Source of the DNA: Euphorbia lathyris
Taxonomy: Eukaryota > Streptophyta > Magnoliopsida > Malpighiales > Euphorbiaceae
Length of the DNA stretch: 64,000 nucleotides
Reading direction: 5' to 3'
Assembly (NCBI RefSeq): GCF_963576675.1
Contig: NC_088915.1
Coordinates: 31,339,501 to 31,403,500 of the forward strand
The translations under genes and the position numbers were made by a program. Each line of letters opens with the position of its first letter. The stretch's first letter is position 1. Of this stretch, positions 34,765 to 45,711 are shown in pieces. The notes under the pieces were generated by a model that did not search any database, was not told the origin of the DNA, and was given only the letters and a program-made list of their open reading frames with translations.

Positions 34765-35212
34765 GAAGCCCCCCTAAAGGTATAAAAATCTCTTTAGGGT
34801 TGTCTAGATGGTGTTTTATTTTTCTATCTTGGAGGAAAGTGGACCCGCCCTAGATGGGGGGATCGCATATGGATATGATACGCTCTTAGGGGCTTTTGCT
34901 TCTTCGTGGATAGGTGGCCAACCGTATCCATTGTTAGCCTCTAAGGGCTTCTTGAGAGTTATATTTCTTTTGGAAAGGAATAACCCGCCCTTTATGGGAC
35001 CATTTGTTCCTACCGCATAGGATTATGATTCGCCTTAGGGACTTCTTTTCTTCAATTCTGCCATATTGAGGAGAATGACCCGCCCTTAGGGATCAGTAAG
35101 AATGATCAGCCATTTAGGGACTTTTGTGCATTTTGTGGGGGGTTTTGACACTCTAGGCACTTGCCTTTTTAGCATTTACTCCTTTTCCAAAGTGTTTTTA
35201 CTTTGCATTTTT

Positions 35213-35468
35213 GAAGACGAGGCTTCATTGCTTTGATGAAGATGAGGCTTCATTGCTTGAATGAAGACGAGGCTTCATTACTTGGATGAAGACGAGGCTT
35301 CATTACTTGGATGAAGACGGGGCTTTATTGTTTTGATGAAGACGAGGCTTCATTATTTGGATGAAGACGAGGCTTCATTACTTGGATGAAGACGAGGCTT
35401 CATTATTTGGATGAAGACGAGGCTTCATTGTTTGGATGAAGATGAGGCTTCATTGTTTGGATGAACCA
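35213..35468. repeat. 25-bp tandem array in gypsy 3' region
   Basis: About ten copies of a 25-bp unit centred on GACGAGGCTTCATTACTTGG followed by ATGAA, with small variations. It lies between the coding remains and the 3' LTR. Some plant gypsy lineages (Tat/Ogre type) carry such arrays in their 3' non-coding region. Confidence 0.9.
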
Positions 35469-35559
35469 TGTTCTTTCCAGAACTATTTTTACTAATGCAT
35501 TATATCTTTTAGCAAGTAACTTTTTAGAATCTGGTTTAGGATTTCTCCGATTGTTTAGG

Positions 35560-36060
35560 GTAGGTGGCCAGCCGTACCCCAATGTGTGAACCTTTGTGAA
35601 GGTTAGAATCTTTTATTCATGGTGAGGAAGTTAAGCTGCCCCAGGCGATCGATTGTTTCCTATCTTTGAGGTAAATCGATCCACCAGCGGGTCTTAATAC
35701 TCTCCTTTTGAGAAGAATACTTGAGGGTGTAAAGATCTCACGTCTGAGAAATTTTTAACCCGTCCCTGACGGTGATCAATCGTTTCCTATCTTTGAGGTA
35801 GATTGATCCGCCGCTGAGATTATTGTTCTCCTATCTTTGAGGAGAAAGTTTAGGGTGTAATTTTCTCATGTTTGAGATAATTGTAACCCGCTTTTGATGG
35901 TGACCAATATTTTTCCTATCTTTGAGGAGAGAGTTGAGCTCATTTGAAAGCTCTTGAGGGTCTGTGTTTCTTATTTTTATGGAAAGGGGATCCATCCGTG
36001 ATGGGGATCAATTGTCCTATCTTTGAGGTAATTGATTCGCCTGTGGAACTTTTCATTCGC
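35560..36060. repeat. Diffuse longer-period repeat in gypsy 3' region
   Basis: Recurring phrases such as CCTATCTTTGAGGTA, ATCGATCC or TTGATCCGCC, and CTCATGTTTGAGATAATT or CTCACGTCTGAGAAATTT. They suggest a decayed tandem repeat with a unit near 130-150 bp. Confidence 0.55.
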
Positions 36061-36124
36061 CAGCCATTGGGCGTATATCACTTCTTTGATTACATCCGCC
36101 TATTCAGCTTTGCTATTTCTTCTT

Positions 36125-36910
36125 CTATAGAATTTGGAAAGATATAGAACAAAAGTAAAAATACTGATTTTTAGGCCCATGGTTCCGTCTTTTCTCAGCA
36201 ACTAGAACCGCATCCTCAATGATGTTTAACTTATGAGTAATCACATCTGGGCTTACTCCTGTGAGGATCTCATTCTCCCATGCAAACACGCTTTCAGACT
36301 CAATGAGAACTTTCGTAGCATCCTCCTTGATCTCAGGTTTTAATCCTTTGGCGATCCGCACCCGCTTTCCATCAGCAATAAGGAACATTTTCATGTCGCC
36401 CAAAGCTGTAGTGACAAGTTCATCTTCCTCACCTTCGTCATCTTTGAATTGTGGGCGGATCGATAGCGACGCCGAGTAGGTCTCTTGAACCACATTTTGG
36501 TTCCCGCTAATCATTATTCCTCCTTTGCTAGTGGGAATGTACATTGCCAGATGGCGGATGGAAATTAGGGCTGCAACCTCTGAGATGAACGGCCGCCCAA
36601 GAATGATGTTATAAGCTAATTGTCCATTCATAATAGAGAACTCCAGATCACCAATCCACGTTTGATCATCATCCGCCAGCTTGCATTCCAAAGTTACATG
36701 GCCCTTAGTCTGGATAGTGTGACCTGTCACTCCCATGATGTCAACAATGGTTGTTTCTATTTGGATCGAATCAACTTTTAGTTTGGCGAATGCACCTCTG
36801 GTGATGACATTGCAAGAACTGCCTGTGTCTACCATTACTCGCTTTATTTCATCTCTCATCCTTCAATCGTCATTGTTACTACCAATGCATCTGTATGTGG
36901 AGAGATTACT
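36125..36910 (-). pseudogene. Gypsy aspartic protease with start of RT
   Basis: The minus-strand frame contains a retropepsin motif (RVMVDTGSSCNVI) and the flap/second-half region (YNIILGRPFISEVAALIS), typical of gypsy protease. It ends in VLVAEKRRNHGPKNQ, the linker that normally leads into reverse transcriptase, where a stop cuts it off. No RT follows downstream. The open frame's first ATG is at 36859, but the protein appears to continue upstream from the gag segment through frame breaks. Confidence 0.85.
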
Positions 36911-36959
36911 GGACCTGTTTCTGCAAAAGGGGCAATTAAGGGATGTTTTATCCAGAGCG

Positions 36960-37470
36960 GATATTTTTGCTTTTTTCACGGGTGGCTGATACACTGGTCC
37001 ATCTGCTATGACATTAATGAAACTTTTGAATTTCTTTCTGGGATCTGTCTTCTGCTTGTCGTCTTGTTATTTGTTATTCTGGACAAATCTATCTAGTTTG
37101 CCAGCTCCCAGCAAGCTTCAGTGTGGTGGCCATTTCTTCTATGGAACCTATAGTACGCTTTGGCGTTTCTTCCAACGGTTACATCCTCCCCTCCGTTGGG
37201 TTCGGGATATGTGATGTCCCGCTTATATTGACTCTTTTCATTTATATTGTGGCAAGTTGGAAGCTTTAAACCTTCTATCCGCCTCGTACCACATGATCCG
37301 TACTGTGAATGGCGAATTCCTGTTAACTGGATGGGCGTACCTTTCTGCATTGTTCTCTCATCTATCTAGAGTGGCATGCACTCGCCTTTCAATCTCATCA
37401 TCCATGTGTTCAATGTTGAATTGTGGTGGCGAAGTCGGCTCTTGATTTTGATCTCGATCATGTTGAGGTT
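36960..37470 (-). pseudogene. Gypsy gag C-terminal segment
   Basis: Translated minus-strand runs read HDRDQNQEPTSPPQFNIEHM, DDEIERRVHATLD, then AYYRFHRRNGHHTEACWELA and KLDRFVQNNK. This is the gag region with the knuckle-like block usually written YCxFHxxxGHxTExC; the first Cys is Tyr here. Several stops and frame breaks separate it from the protease. Only the C-terminal part of gag is recognised. Confidence 0.7.
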
Positions 37471-37960
37471 ATGCTTGGAACTATGGTTTGACGCGGATGG
37501 ATGTTGTCACAACCGTCAAAGCCCTTTTATCTAGCTTCGAATATCTTGTCTCTGCATCCTTCAACATTTTGCTAACATAATAGATGGAGAACTGTTGACC
37601 TTCTTCTTCTTGAATAACCACGGTGCTCATAGCATTAGCCATGACAGATAGATACAAATGGAGGTCTCCTCTTCAAATTGGTCTGCTCCGCAAGGGTGGT
37701 TCTGCCAGGAATTGTTTTATACCTTGATATGCTTGTTGACAATCTTTCTAGTACGATGATCCGCCCGTTCAACCTCTGGATCTTTCTCACCCATTGTGGG
37801 GCTTTCATTTAGGCGCTCTTTTCGCCATTTACCCCGTAGGGCTTTTACTTTATATGGATTTGCTCTAACTCCTTTTTGGCTAATGACGTAGTCAAGGAAT
37901 TTTTCTGAAGTGATTCTGAATGTACACTTCTCTGGATTGAGCTTTATTTTTCATGCTAGT
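37470..37960 (-). pseudogene. Gypsy RT / RNase H fragment, out of order
   Basis: The minus strand encodes LNPEKCTFRITSEKFLDYVI, then SQKGVRANPYKVKALRG (the end of RT) and, after a degenerate stretch, QQFSIYYVSKMLKDAETRYS and KLDKRALTVVTT (start of RNase H). It stops at RVKP-stop-FQA and runs straight into the gag segment. In an intact gypsy element this block lies after protease; here it lies before gag on the coding strand. The arrangement is therefore rearranged or chimeric. Confidence 0.75.
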
Positions 37961-38465
37961 GTTTGGCGCTAGTTGCAGTATTAGTGATTCCCTTGTACTT
38001 GTGTTAGTACTGAAAGAACTCCAGAAGTGGGGCATATCCTATCCATTGTTAAAAGATTGTGGTAAGGCATAAAAGCTATATTCACTTACCTTGGGGATCA
38101 ATGGCTTGATCCATGGAACTGACTTCATAGTGAAAGACTATTTGCATTGACCTTTGTTGGCAAAAATATCATGTACGATGCAATGTCTCTTTATGGAATT
38201 CTTAGTTCATCTTGGAATTAATTTAGTAATTCCTTCACGTTGGTCCCTGACTCTAGAATAAACTTAGTCAAAGGATAAAAGCAAGTAAATATTATATGTC
38301 AAACAAATTCATAATAGAATTTTATTCATGCTTGTGTTAATAATACCACATATAACGGTCATAACCATAAAGATTACTACTGCGCATAATTATCATAATG
38401 AATTCTTTAATAAATAACCATAATGAAAATGGTTTAAGAACAATGTCCTTTTGTTTTTCAATGCA
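37961..38465. other. Gypsy internal non-coding or decayed sequence
   Basis: No open frame of note. It belongs to the gypsy interior up to the LINE 2 insertion. Some of it may be further decayed RT. Confidence 0.4.
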
Positions 38466-41400
38466 CATTTTTTTTTTGGTAAGAAGGGAAGAAAAAAAAC
38501 AAACAAACAAAAACCTAACCCGGGATCAGTCTAGGAAGACTGACCCCAATCCTATCCTCAAGAAGAGAAGGTAACAGAAAAGAAGGAGGAACGGAAAGGG
38601 TAGAAACACCTAACATCCCCCATGCCCAGCAGCTGCCAAGCGATCCGCCACGCGGTTTTGCTCCCTATAAATATGGGAGAAGGTAAGAGAATCGAAGGCA
38701 GGACGAAGCCTCAAGATGGCTTTAATGAGATTCTGACTCTTAAGACAAACAGCCTGTCTATCCGAAATCCTGTTGATAGCCTCCAAATTGTCAGACTCCA
38801 CCGAAAGTCTTTTAACACCCATGCGAATGGCGAGTTTAATGCCAGACAAGATCCCCCAGAGCTCCGCAGTAAAGGAGGAGCTCGTACCTAAGTTATGGGT
38901 AAACCCAGCCAGCCAGGTGCCACCAGCATCCCGAAGAACTCCACCAGCAGCAATTCTGCCATTACTAAGGCAGGAGCCATCCGTATTCAACTTGACAACC
39001 CCTTCCCTGGGCTTCCTCCAACTAACTAACTGGACCTCTTTAACCGGGGAGGGGTGAACCAGGGGCTCTCCTTCAAAACTCTTTGTAATAACAGAGAGTT
39101 TTTTCGAGAAGTAAAACCGGAGGTCAGGAATAAAGACAGTCTTCTCAGCAAATAACTCTTCATTCCTCCATTTCCACATTTGGTGACAAATAATAGCGAA
39201 GAGAATAGCCCCGTGCTCCATACTGGCCAACAAATTCCCATTAACGCCTTTAGAGAACCAGTCAATATCAGAGAACCCCATAAAGGAAGGAAGGATGTGG
39301 TGAGGAAGGACCCCTTCCCAAACCTTTCTACTATTCGGGCAATCCCTCAAAGCATGGCACAAGGTTTCCATATGGCCGCTGCATCTGCTACAGGCACCAG
39401 ATACAGCCAAGTGCCTTCTGTGTCTATCTGCATTCGTGAGGAGCCTGTCTTTGACTCCCAGCCATAGGAAACTCCTAATGCGGTAGGGGACTTTGAGGGC
39501 CCAAATGGACTTCCAAATTTCCAAGGGAGGATCAGCCCTATTAGGGGTAAAAGCTTCATAGGCCGATTTGCAAGAATAAGAACCATTATTAGTCAAGGCC
39601 CAGCAGTGTCTGTCCTTATCCTCCTCCTGATTACTAATCTTCACCCCTCTAATATTAAGGAGGGTCTCCAGGCTAAGAAAGGAGTCGAACTTAGACCAGA
39701 TCCAGTCTCCCTCCGAGTCCACCACATCAGCAAATCTCCAGGAGAGGAGATCATTCGGCGGAGGGGCGATGCACACCTCAATCAACGGTTTGTCACCAAT
39801 CCAGGTGTCATACCAGAAACTAATGGATCTCCCATTACCCACCTCCAAGCCAATCCCCGTACAAAACTCAGCAAAAACAGCACTAAGCCCTTTCCAGAGG
39901 AAGGAACAGCTGACAACCCTCTCCTTCGGGCCACCAAAAATTCTATCTTTCCTATACTTGCCGCACAGAAGACGAACCCAAAGGGAGGAGGGGGATTGCC
40001 ACATTCTCCAAAGAAGCTTCATTAACAGGACTTTATTATTGTCCTTAGCTTGTCTTATACCAAGACCCCCCCCCCTGCTCTTAGGCTGGCAGGCTTCCTT
40101 CTAAGGGACCAGGTGAATCTTCCTCCCATCCCCAGACTCTCCCCACAGAAAACGCCGATTAATTTTATCAAGGTCGTTGAGGACCGGCTCAGGGAGCTTA
40201 CAGTCTTGCATGATGTGATTTGGAGCAGCGCAGTTGATAGACTGGATTAAAGTAAGGTGACCTGCAAGGGAAAGAGAATTAGCTTTTCAGCTAGCACACA
40301 AACCGTTAGATTTGTCCAAAATGTCTTTAAAAGAGGCTTTGGACACCCTGTCACTATGAAGAGGGACCCCAAGGTATTTCCCAAACGATTGAGTCAAGGG
40401 AATGCCAGACATCTCACTCAGTCTTCTACACAAGCTATTATCCATATTCTTGGAACAAAGCATATGGGATTTATGGATGTTAATCTTCTGGCCAGAAGCC
40501 TCACAAAAGCAGTCGAGGATATCCATCACAGCCTTAATTTGTTCCTCATTACCCTCCACAAAAAGCATGACATCATCAGCAAAGAGTAAATGGGTAACAG
40601 GGGGGCAATATCTGTTCATGGAAACAGGGTGGAGAGTCCCTTTGCTCACCGCTTCTTGAATCAGGTGAGACAATCTTTCCATGGCAATAACAAAAAGGAA
40701 GGGGCTCATAGGATCCCCTTGACGAATACCCCTGGATGGAGAGAACTCATCCGACATATCCCCATTGATCATAACCTGGAAAACAGGAGAGGAGATACAC
40801 TTTCCAATCAAATTCCTCCAGTTCTCCGGGATACCAGCTTTGGCTAAACTATCCAGAAGAAAGCTCCAGTTCAACCTATCATAGGCTTTCTCCAGATCCA
40901 GCTTGAGAGCCGCGATCCCTTTCTTGCCTTTCTTAATCTTCATAGAATGGACAACCTCCTGGGCAATAACAACGTTATCCATCAATTGTCTTCCAGGAAC
41001 AAAGCTCCCTTGATTTTGGCTGATAATATCCGGAAGGATCTTCCGGATTCTATTAGCCACAATCTTAGTAATAGCTTTATACAAGACATTACAAAGACTG
41101 ATGGGTCTCATCTGGAGAAAGGAAGAAGGCTTGGCAACCTTAGGAATCAAGACAAGGAGGGTTTTATTAACCAAACTGATATCGTTCGAACCACCAAAGA
41201 CACCTAACACAAAGCTGTATATACCCTCTTTAACAGTGTCCCAGTGTTTATGATAGAAACTAGCGGGGATACCATCAATACCAGGAGCCTTAGTGGAACT
41301 GATGGAGAAGGCCAGATCAATCTCTTTAAGCTCAATGGGATGGAAAGCATTATTAATAGCATCCTCCCCCAAACGAGGAAAGGAAATGCCAGAGTGGGCA

Positions 41401-42135
41401 CTCTCTAGGTCCACAGCTTCCTCTCTGAACAGGTCCTTGTAGAAATCAAGGGCAAGGCGCCGAATGTCCTCCTCCTCAAAAATCCACTCACCACTGGCGT
41501 CTTTAATAGCCTCGATCCTATTTCGCTGTCTCCTAATGATCGTTGAGAGGTGGAAAAACCTGGTATTCCGGTCCCCGTCTTGAATCCAAGCCTTCCTAGA
41601 TTTCTGGAACCACAGAAGCTCTTCCTGTCTAAGCACAGCTTCCAACTCGTTCTGAAGAGCTCTTAGGTGACCATTCAGGCTATGATCAAAACGAACCTCC
41701 AAGCAACGCTGAACACCTTCCATTCTCCTCAAGAGTTTGTTCTTCCTCCTGATAATATGACCAAAAGTATTTTTATTCCAAACAGCCACATTCCTCCTGA
41801 ATTCCTCAGTAGCGAGGAGAACATCAGAGTGGGGATTCCAATTGCTTTTAACGAAATCCTTAAACTCGGGGTGAGACTCCCAAGCCACCAGATACCTAAA
41901 AGGTCTATTACCTTTCAGCCGATTTCCTTTGACCAAATTAATGAGGATAGGGCAATGGTCTGAGTGACGGAAATGGAGATTAAGTACCTTGACCTCAGGA
42001 AACCTATAAATCTCTGCAACATTAGCGTACACCTTATCCAACCTAACAAAAACACTATTCCTTTTCAAGGTAAATTTGTGGCCAGCAGCACCCAGGTCCG
42101 AAAGCCCGCACATATCCATACTTTGCTTATGATTA
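38466..42135 (-). mobile_element. LINE 2, 5'-truncated, inside the gypsy element
   Basis: Minus-strand LINE whose poly(A) appears as a T run at about 38467-38476. Homology with LINE 3 begins near 42135, inside the endonuclease domain, so ORF1 and the first part of ORF2 are missing. The two LINEs share most of their protein, so they are one family. I found no clear target duplication. The flank right of the 5' end carries AAAGTTATGACATTTTATAT twice (about 42137 and 42186). Confidence 0.88.
38610..42135 (-). pseudogene. LINE 2 ORF2 remainder: endonuclease end, RT, RNase H
   Basis: From 42119 it reads the endonuclease C-terminus (MDMCGLSDLGAAGHKFTLKR, FRHSDHCPI). RT follows (PGIDGIPASFYHKHWD, MRPISLCNVLYKAITKIVAN, QGSFVPGRQLMDN, LKLDLEKAYDRLNW, RGIRQGDPMSPFLF, LLFADDVMLF near 40590). 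Then zf-RVT (SFLWLGVKDRLLTNADR, CSRCSGHMETLCHALRDC) and RNase H (NTDGSCLSNGRIAAGGVLRD, FTAELWGILSG, ESDNLEAI, REQNRVADRLAA) run to 38610. Breaks between 40287 and 40022 are TGA and TAG at positions where LINE 3 has Trp (G-to-A changes) and an indel in a G run. It is otherwise open over long stretches. Confidence 0.9.
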
Positions 42136-43515
42136 AAAGTTATGACATTTTATATCCAAGATAACATATTTATTTTAAACATCATAAAAGTTATGACATT
42201 TTATATTGGGTAAGATATCTTACATAGTTGCTATTTACTTGCAATCAATATTGTGCATCCATGCATTAATGGCATTCCGAGATCATTAATGCATTGTTTG
42301 GATGAAGTGTAATTAAACTAATATAGTTATATATGAAATTACTCTTATATCATTTCATCTGTATAAATAAAATAAATACAAAGGGTAATTTGTGGAAGAA
42401 AAATATATGTACCATGATTCTCCTCCAATTTGGGGTATAAGGAAAATTGCTCAAAATTCATCATCACCTACTTTCATATACCATCATCCAAACAATCTCT
42501 AAGGAATTGTCATGTATATCCTAAGAATTTTGCATAAATTAATGTTCTGATCCGAAACTAACACTTGCACTATTTTGTAGTTAGCTCAGGGTATGAAAGT
42601 TTCGTTTATCCAATTCGGTAATTCATCAGTCCATAATGGCTTTAATAGTTAGGGACAATTACATGATAATCACAAATAGATTCAATATGTTCAATTCTCT
42701 TACATTGGTAAAAGAAATTCTAACAATGTCAAGTAAACAGTTTTTATTATGAATAAACACATCCTTGTAAAAAATGGAATGAAATAACTGTTTGACAAAA
42801 CAATATTCAAAAATATGAATTTCTGATATCAAAAGTACTATATATGAGAAAAGCCATACATAGATGGTGAATTGTACAAGAAAAAACCAAATATGATTTT
42901 TTGTAATTTCTTCTAATAGTTATATGCATGTTCATCCAAAAGACTAATCAGATCTAAATCATCTGTAATTACACGAGCCTTTTATGATCTCTTAATATTA
43001 AGTGATAAAATCACCTTGAATGGATGAATTTTTTTATAAAATTCTAAGATTACGGATCTTATACATGCATCTTGTACTAATTCAATGATAATGACATATT
43101 ATACTCGTCATGCATAAAAATATAAGGCATATTAAGCATGCAAGATTTAATGAAAGATTTGTGTCTATTACTTTATCTTTCACAATTTATTAGATTTATC
43201 ATAATAACATGTAATGATGTTCATAGCACTTTATAAGAGTGAGGGATCTCAATTTTCTTTAATTAAAAATGGAATAAGAAAGAGGAGGAAACTTATCTTT
43301 TTCATCATAAAATACCATATTTAATGTAGAAAACTCTTTTCCACCAATATATGGAGAACTATATCTTTGGATAGATTTGTTGTACTGATTGAGCCAAGGT
43401 TTGAGATTGTGATTTCTATTCCGTTGACTCCATTGTTTTGTTCTTTGTGAAACTCTATACCATCAAGATTTTGTGATCTTCTGTTTGTTAGAGATTCCAC
43501 CTTCACCGCACCAAT
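42136..43515 (-). other. Gypsy 5' internal region, mostly non-coding
   Basis: Between LINE 2 and the 5' LTR. A 61-codon open run at 43321-43506 (VESLTNRRSQNLDGIEF) starts right beside the LTR and has no recognised motif. The base next to the LTR on the minus strand reads ATTGGTGCGGTGAAGG, the place for a primer site, but I cannot match it to a tRNA. The rest is AT-rich. Confidence 0.45.
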
Positions 43516-44535
43516 TGATAACTTGTGGAAAAATCCTTGATCGGAGCACTTCCCTATGAGGCGCCGTTGGGATCGGACGGGGACACTCCGATGCCAAAGT
43601 CAATAATATTTGTGAGAATAAACTGTAAGCACAAAAGTAGAGAATCAGTAAGTGTACCTCAATAGCTTGGGATGCAAGCTATTTATACTCATGTAGTTGT
43701 AACTCTTGGTAACTAGAAAGTCTCCATTAATGCCTCATTAATGGCGGTTACTGATCTTATTCAAGTATGACCGTTAGCTCATTAATGGGTTATTAGTTGC
43801 CTTTATTGGGAATCGTCTTTGCCGTTCCTTGGGCGTATCGAGGTTTGACGACGGGTCTCCCAAGGCGTTTGACCTTTTGAGGCGTGTTGAGGAATCCATA
43901 GATCCGCCACCTATGAGTCTTGTTTTATACGCCATCTGGAGATTCGTCGGTGGATCCTTATCCATAAGAGTATTGATGGTGGATCCTTCATTCTTTGTCT
44001 AATTATCCTTGTTTTCCCCCATGTATGATATTTGGATGTTATGGAGATGTAGATGAACAGTCATGTCATTACTTATCTTTAATTGCTATCAATTCTCCAT
44101 TAATCCCAGCATTTATCCTTGAAACCCTCAAAGTTGGAGTATTCGAACAGTCAAGTCTTTATTCCCCTTTAATGGCTATTAATTGTCATTTAATTGTATT
44201 TATTCCCATTCATGGATGGTAATAAAGGCGCCTTTTGGTATTCGTGGATCCTTCAAGGCGTATGTACGCTCTCCTTGAGAACAATGGCGGTCTCCACTAC
44301 TCACTCTCATCGGGCGTATCTCGTTATGGCGTATCTCGCCATGGTCCACGTGGTGTGGCATAATGCTAGAAATTTCTTCCTCTTCCTCATTATTTGCATA
44401 TTCACCCCTGCATTAATTATCATTAATTCCACATTAATCATGCATAAATATCTCTTTTAGAAAGAACAATGGTTTGTCATTATTTCTATTAATTTTCCTT
44501 TATTCCTGATTCTAGAATAATTTGGGTTGTTATCA
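43516..44535 (-). repeat. Gypsy 5' LTR
   Basis: 1020-bp LTR matching 33736-34764. The 3-bp and 11-base indels account for most of the length difference. Confidence 0.93.
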
Positions 44536-44540
44536 TAACA

Positions 44541-45646
44541 ATTAAACTAAAGTTACTATTATAATTTTTTTTTACTTAAATTTATATGAAAAAATAAAGT
44601 GTCATCTGGTTAACCACGATAAGTCACACTAGAGTCTAATACTCTCTCCGTCCCATAATATAAGTCGTTTTAGAAAGTGAATTTTTTTTCCAAAATATAA
44701 GTCGTTTTGGTTTTCCAAGAACTTTTAGTTTAGTTTTTTGATCCAAACATTAAATATTTTGTCTTGATCTATGTGTTGTTTAACATTTCAATATTTATTG
44801 CCCAATAGTGACATGAGAGAGAATTTTTTTTTAAATTAATCAATACAAATTTATTAACTTGGCTCAACATTAATTGTATTTCTTAATTTGTGTGAAAATC
44901 TCTAAAACGACTTATATTATGGGACGGAGGTAGTAACAATTAGTAGAATTTTAATCTCAATTTTAAATACATCTTATCCATATAATTCTTTTGCAACTTG
45001 CACCATTTTTATTTTATAAGACCCGATTAATATTTTAATATATAACCAATTAAGATTGGTTTGAATGTTTAAGAACATCAAATCGTTTAAGTTAGATCTT
45101 GAGTTTGAGTCCTAGCATATGCAGAAAGTTTTAATTGGAAGAGCACCCACCGAAAAAGTGTTTGACGCCACTTGACTATTACGTTTCGGTTATTTTTATT
45201 TAAAAAACCCCAAATTTAGTTTTTTTCATAAAAATAACTGACATGTGGCTGCCACATTTCGTTTTGGTCAGATATCTAAGTTGATTTATATTGACGTGTC
45301 ACCCATGTTATTATTTCGATACATTTTAACCACTGAAATTGGCAAAGTGACCTAATTGAGACAAAACTCAAAGTTAAATGATTTTATTGAGATAAATTAA
45401 AGTTAAGTTACCATTTTGAAACAACCATATAAATTTAATTACCAATAGTGCATTTAATCTTTCTTTTTTACTAAATCTAGATAAAAAAATAATAATGTGT
45501 CATTACTTTGATAAGTCACGTTCGAATCTATAAACAATCAGCAGAATTTTAATCCTAAATTTTAAATTTATCTTATCCGTATAATTATTTTTCAATTTAT
45601 AAGACGAATTAATATTTTAATACAAAATATTTATTATTACAAATTA
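44541..45646. repeat. Repeat B continuation (with internal duplication)
   Basis: Sequence after the gypsy element (ACTATTATAATTTTTTTTTA, ATAAAGTGTCAT) continues repeat B as seen at 54820-54900. A block AGTAGAATTTTAATCTCAAT with ATTAATATTTTAATA at 44945-45045 recurs at 45540-45625, so the repeat is partly duplicated. At 45047-45130 a SINE-like B box lies inside. No gene. Confidence 0.55.
44642..44933. mobile_element. Stowaway (Tc1/mariner) MITE
   Basis: The TIRs are CTCTCTCCGTCCCATAATAT and inverse CTACCTCCGTCCCATAATAT, continuing AAGTCGTTTTAGA. TA target duplications (44640-44641, 44934-44935) flank 292 bp. This matches the well-known plant CTCCCTCCGTCCCA Stowaway family. Confidence 0.93.
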
Positions 45647-45711
45647 TATATTTTTTATTTATTTTTTTTTTTGGTAGAAAAGGAAAGGAAACACAACAAC
45701 AAAAAACCCAA

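Larger units (their letters stand above)
33736..44535 (-). mobile_element. Defective Ty3/gypsy LTR retrotransposon (10.8 kb)
   Basis: Long LTRs (33736-34764 and 43516-44535) begin TGATAACTTG and end GGGTTGTTATCA. A perfect 5-bp duplication TAACA (33731-33735, 44536-44540) flanks the element. The coding strand is minus: a purine tract (TTTAGGGGGGCTTC on the minus strand) abuts the left LTR, and protease, gag and RT pieces all read leftward. The LTRs differ by a few substitutions and small indels (an 11-base difference near 34630), so it is young but older than the copia. LINE 2 is inserted in it. Integrase is not visible, so it is non-autonomous. Confidence 0.93.

Noticed and set aside
35213..35468. 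Regular repeats considered as a CRISPR array
   Set aside because: The units are contiguous with no unique spacers, and the context is a plant gypsy element.
33736..44535. Reading the 33.7 and 43.5 kb repeats as a simple segmental duplication
   Set aside because: The repeats have TG...CA ends, a shared TAACA duplication and gypsy coding pieces between them, so they are LTRs.
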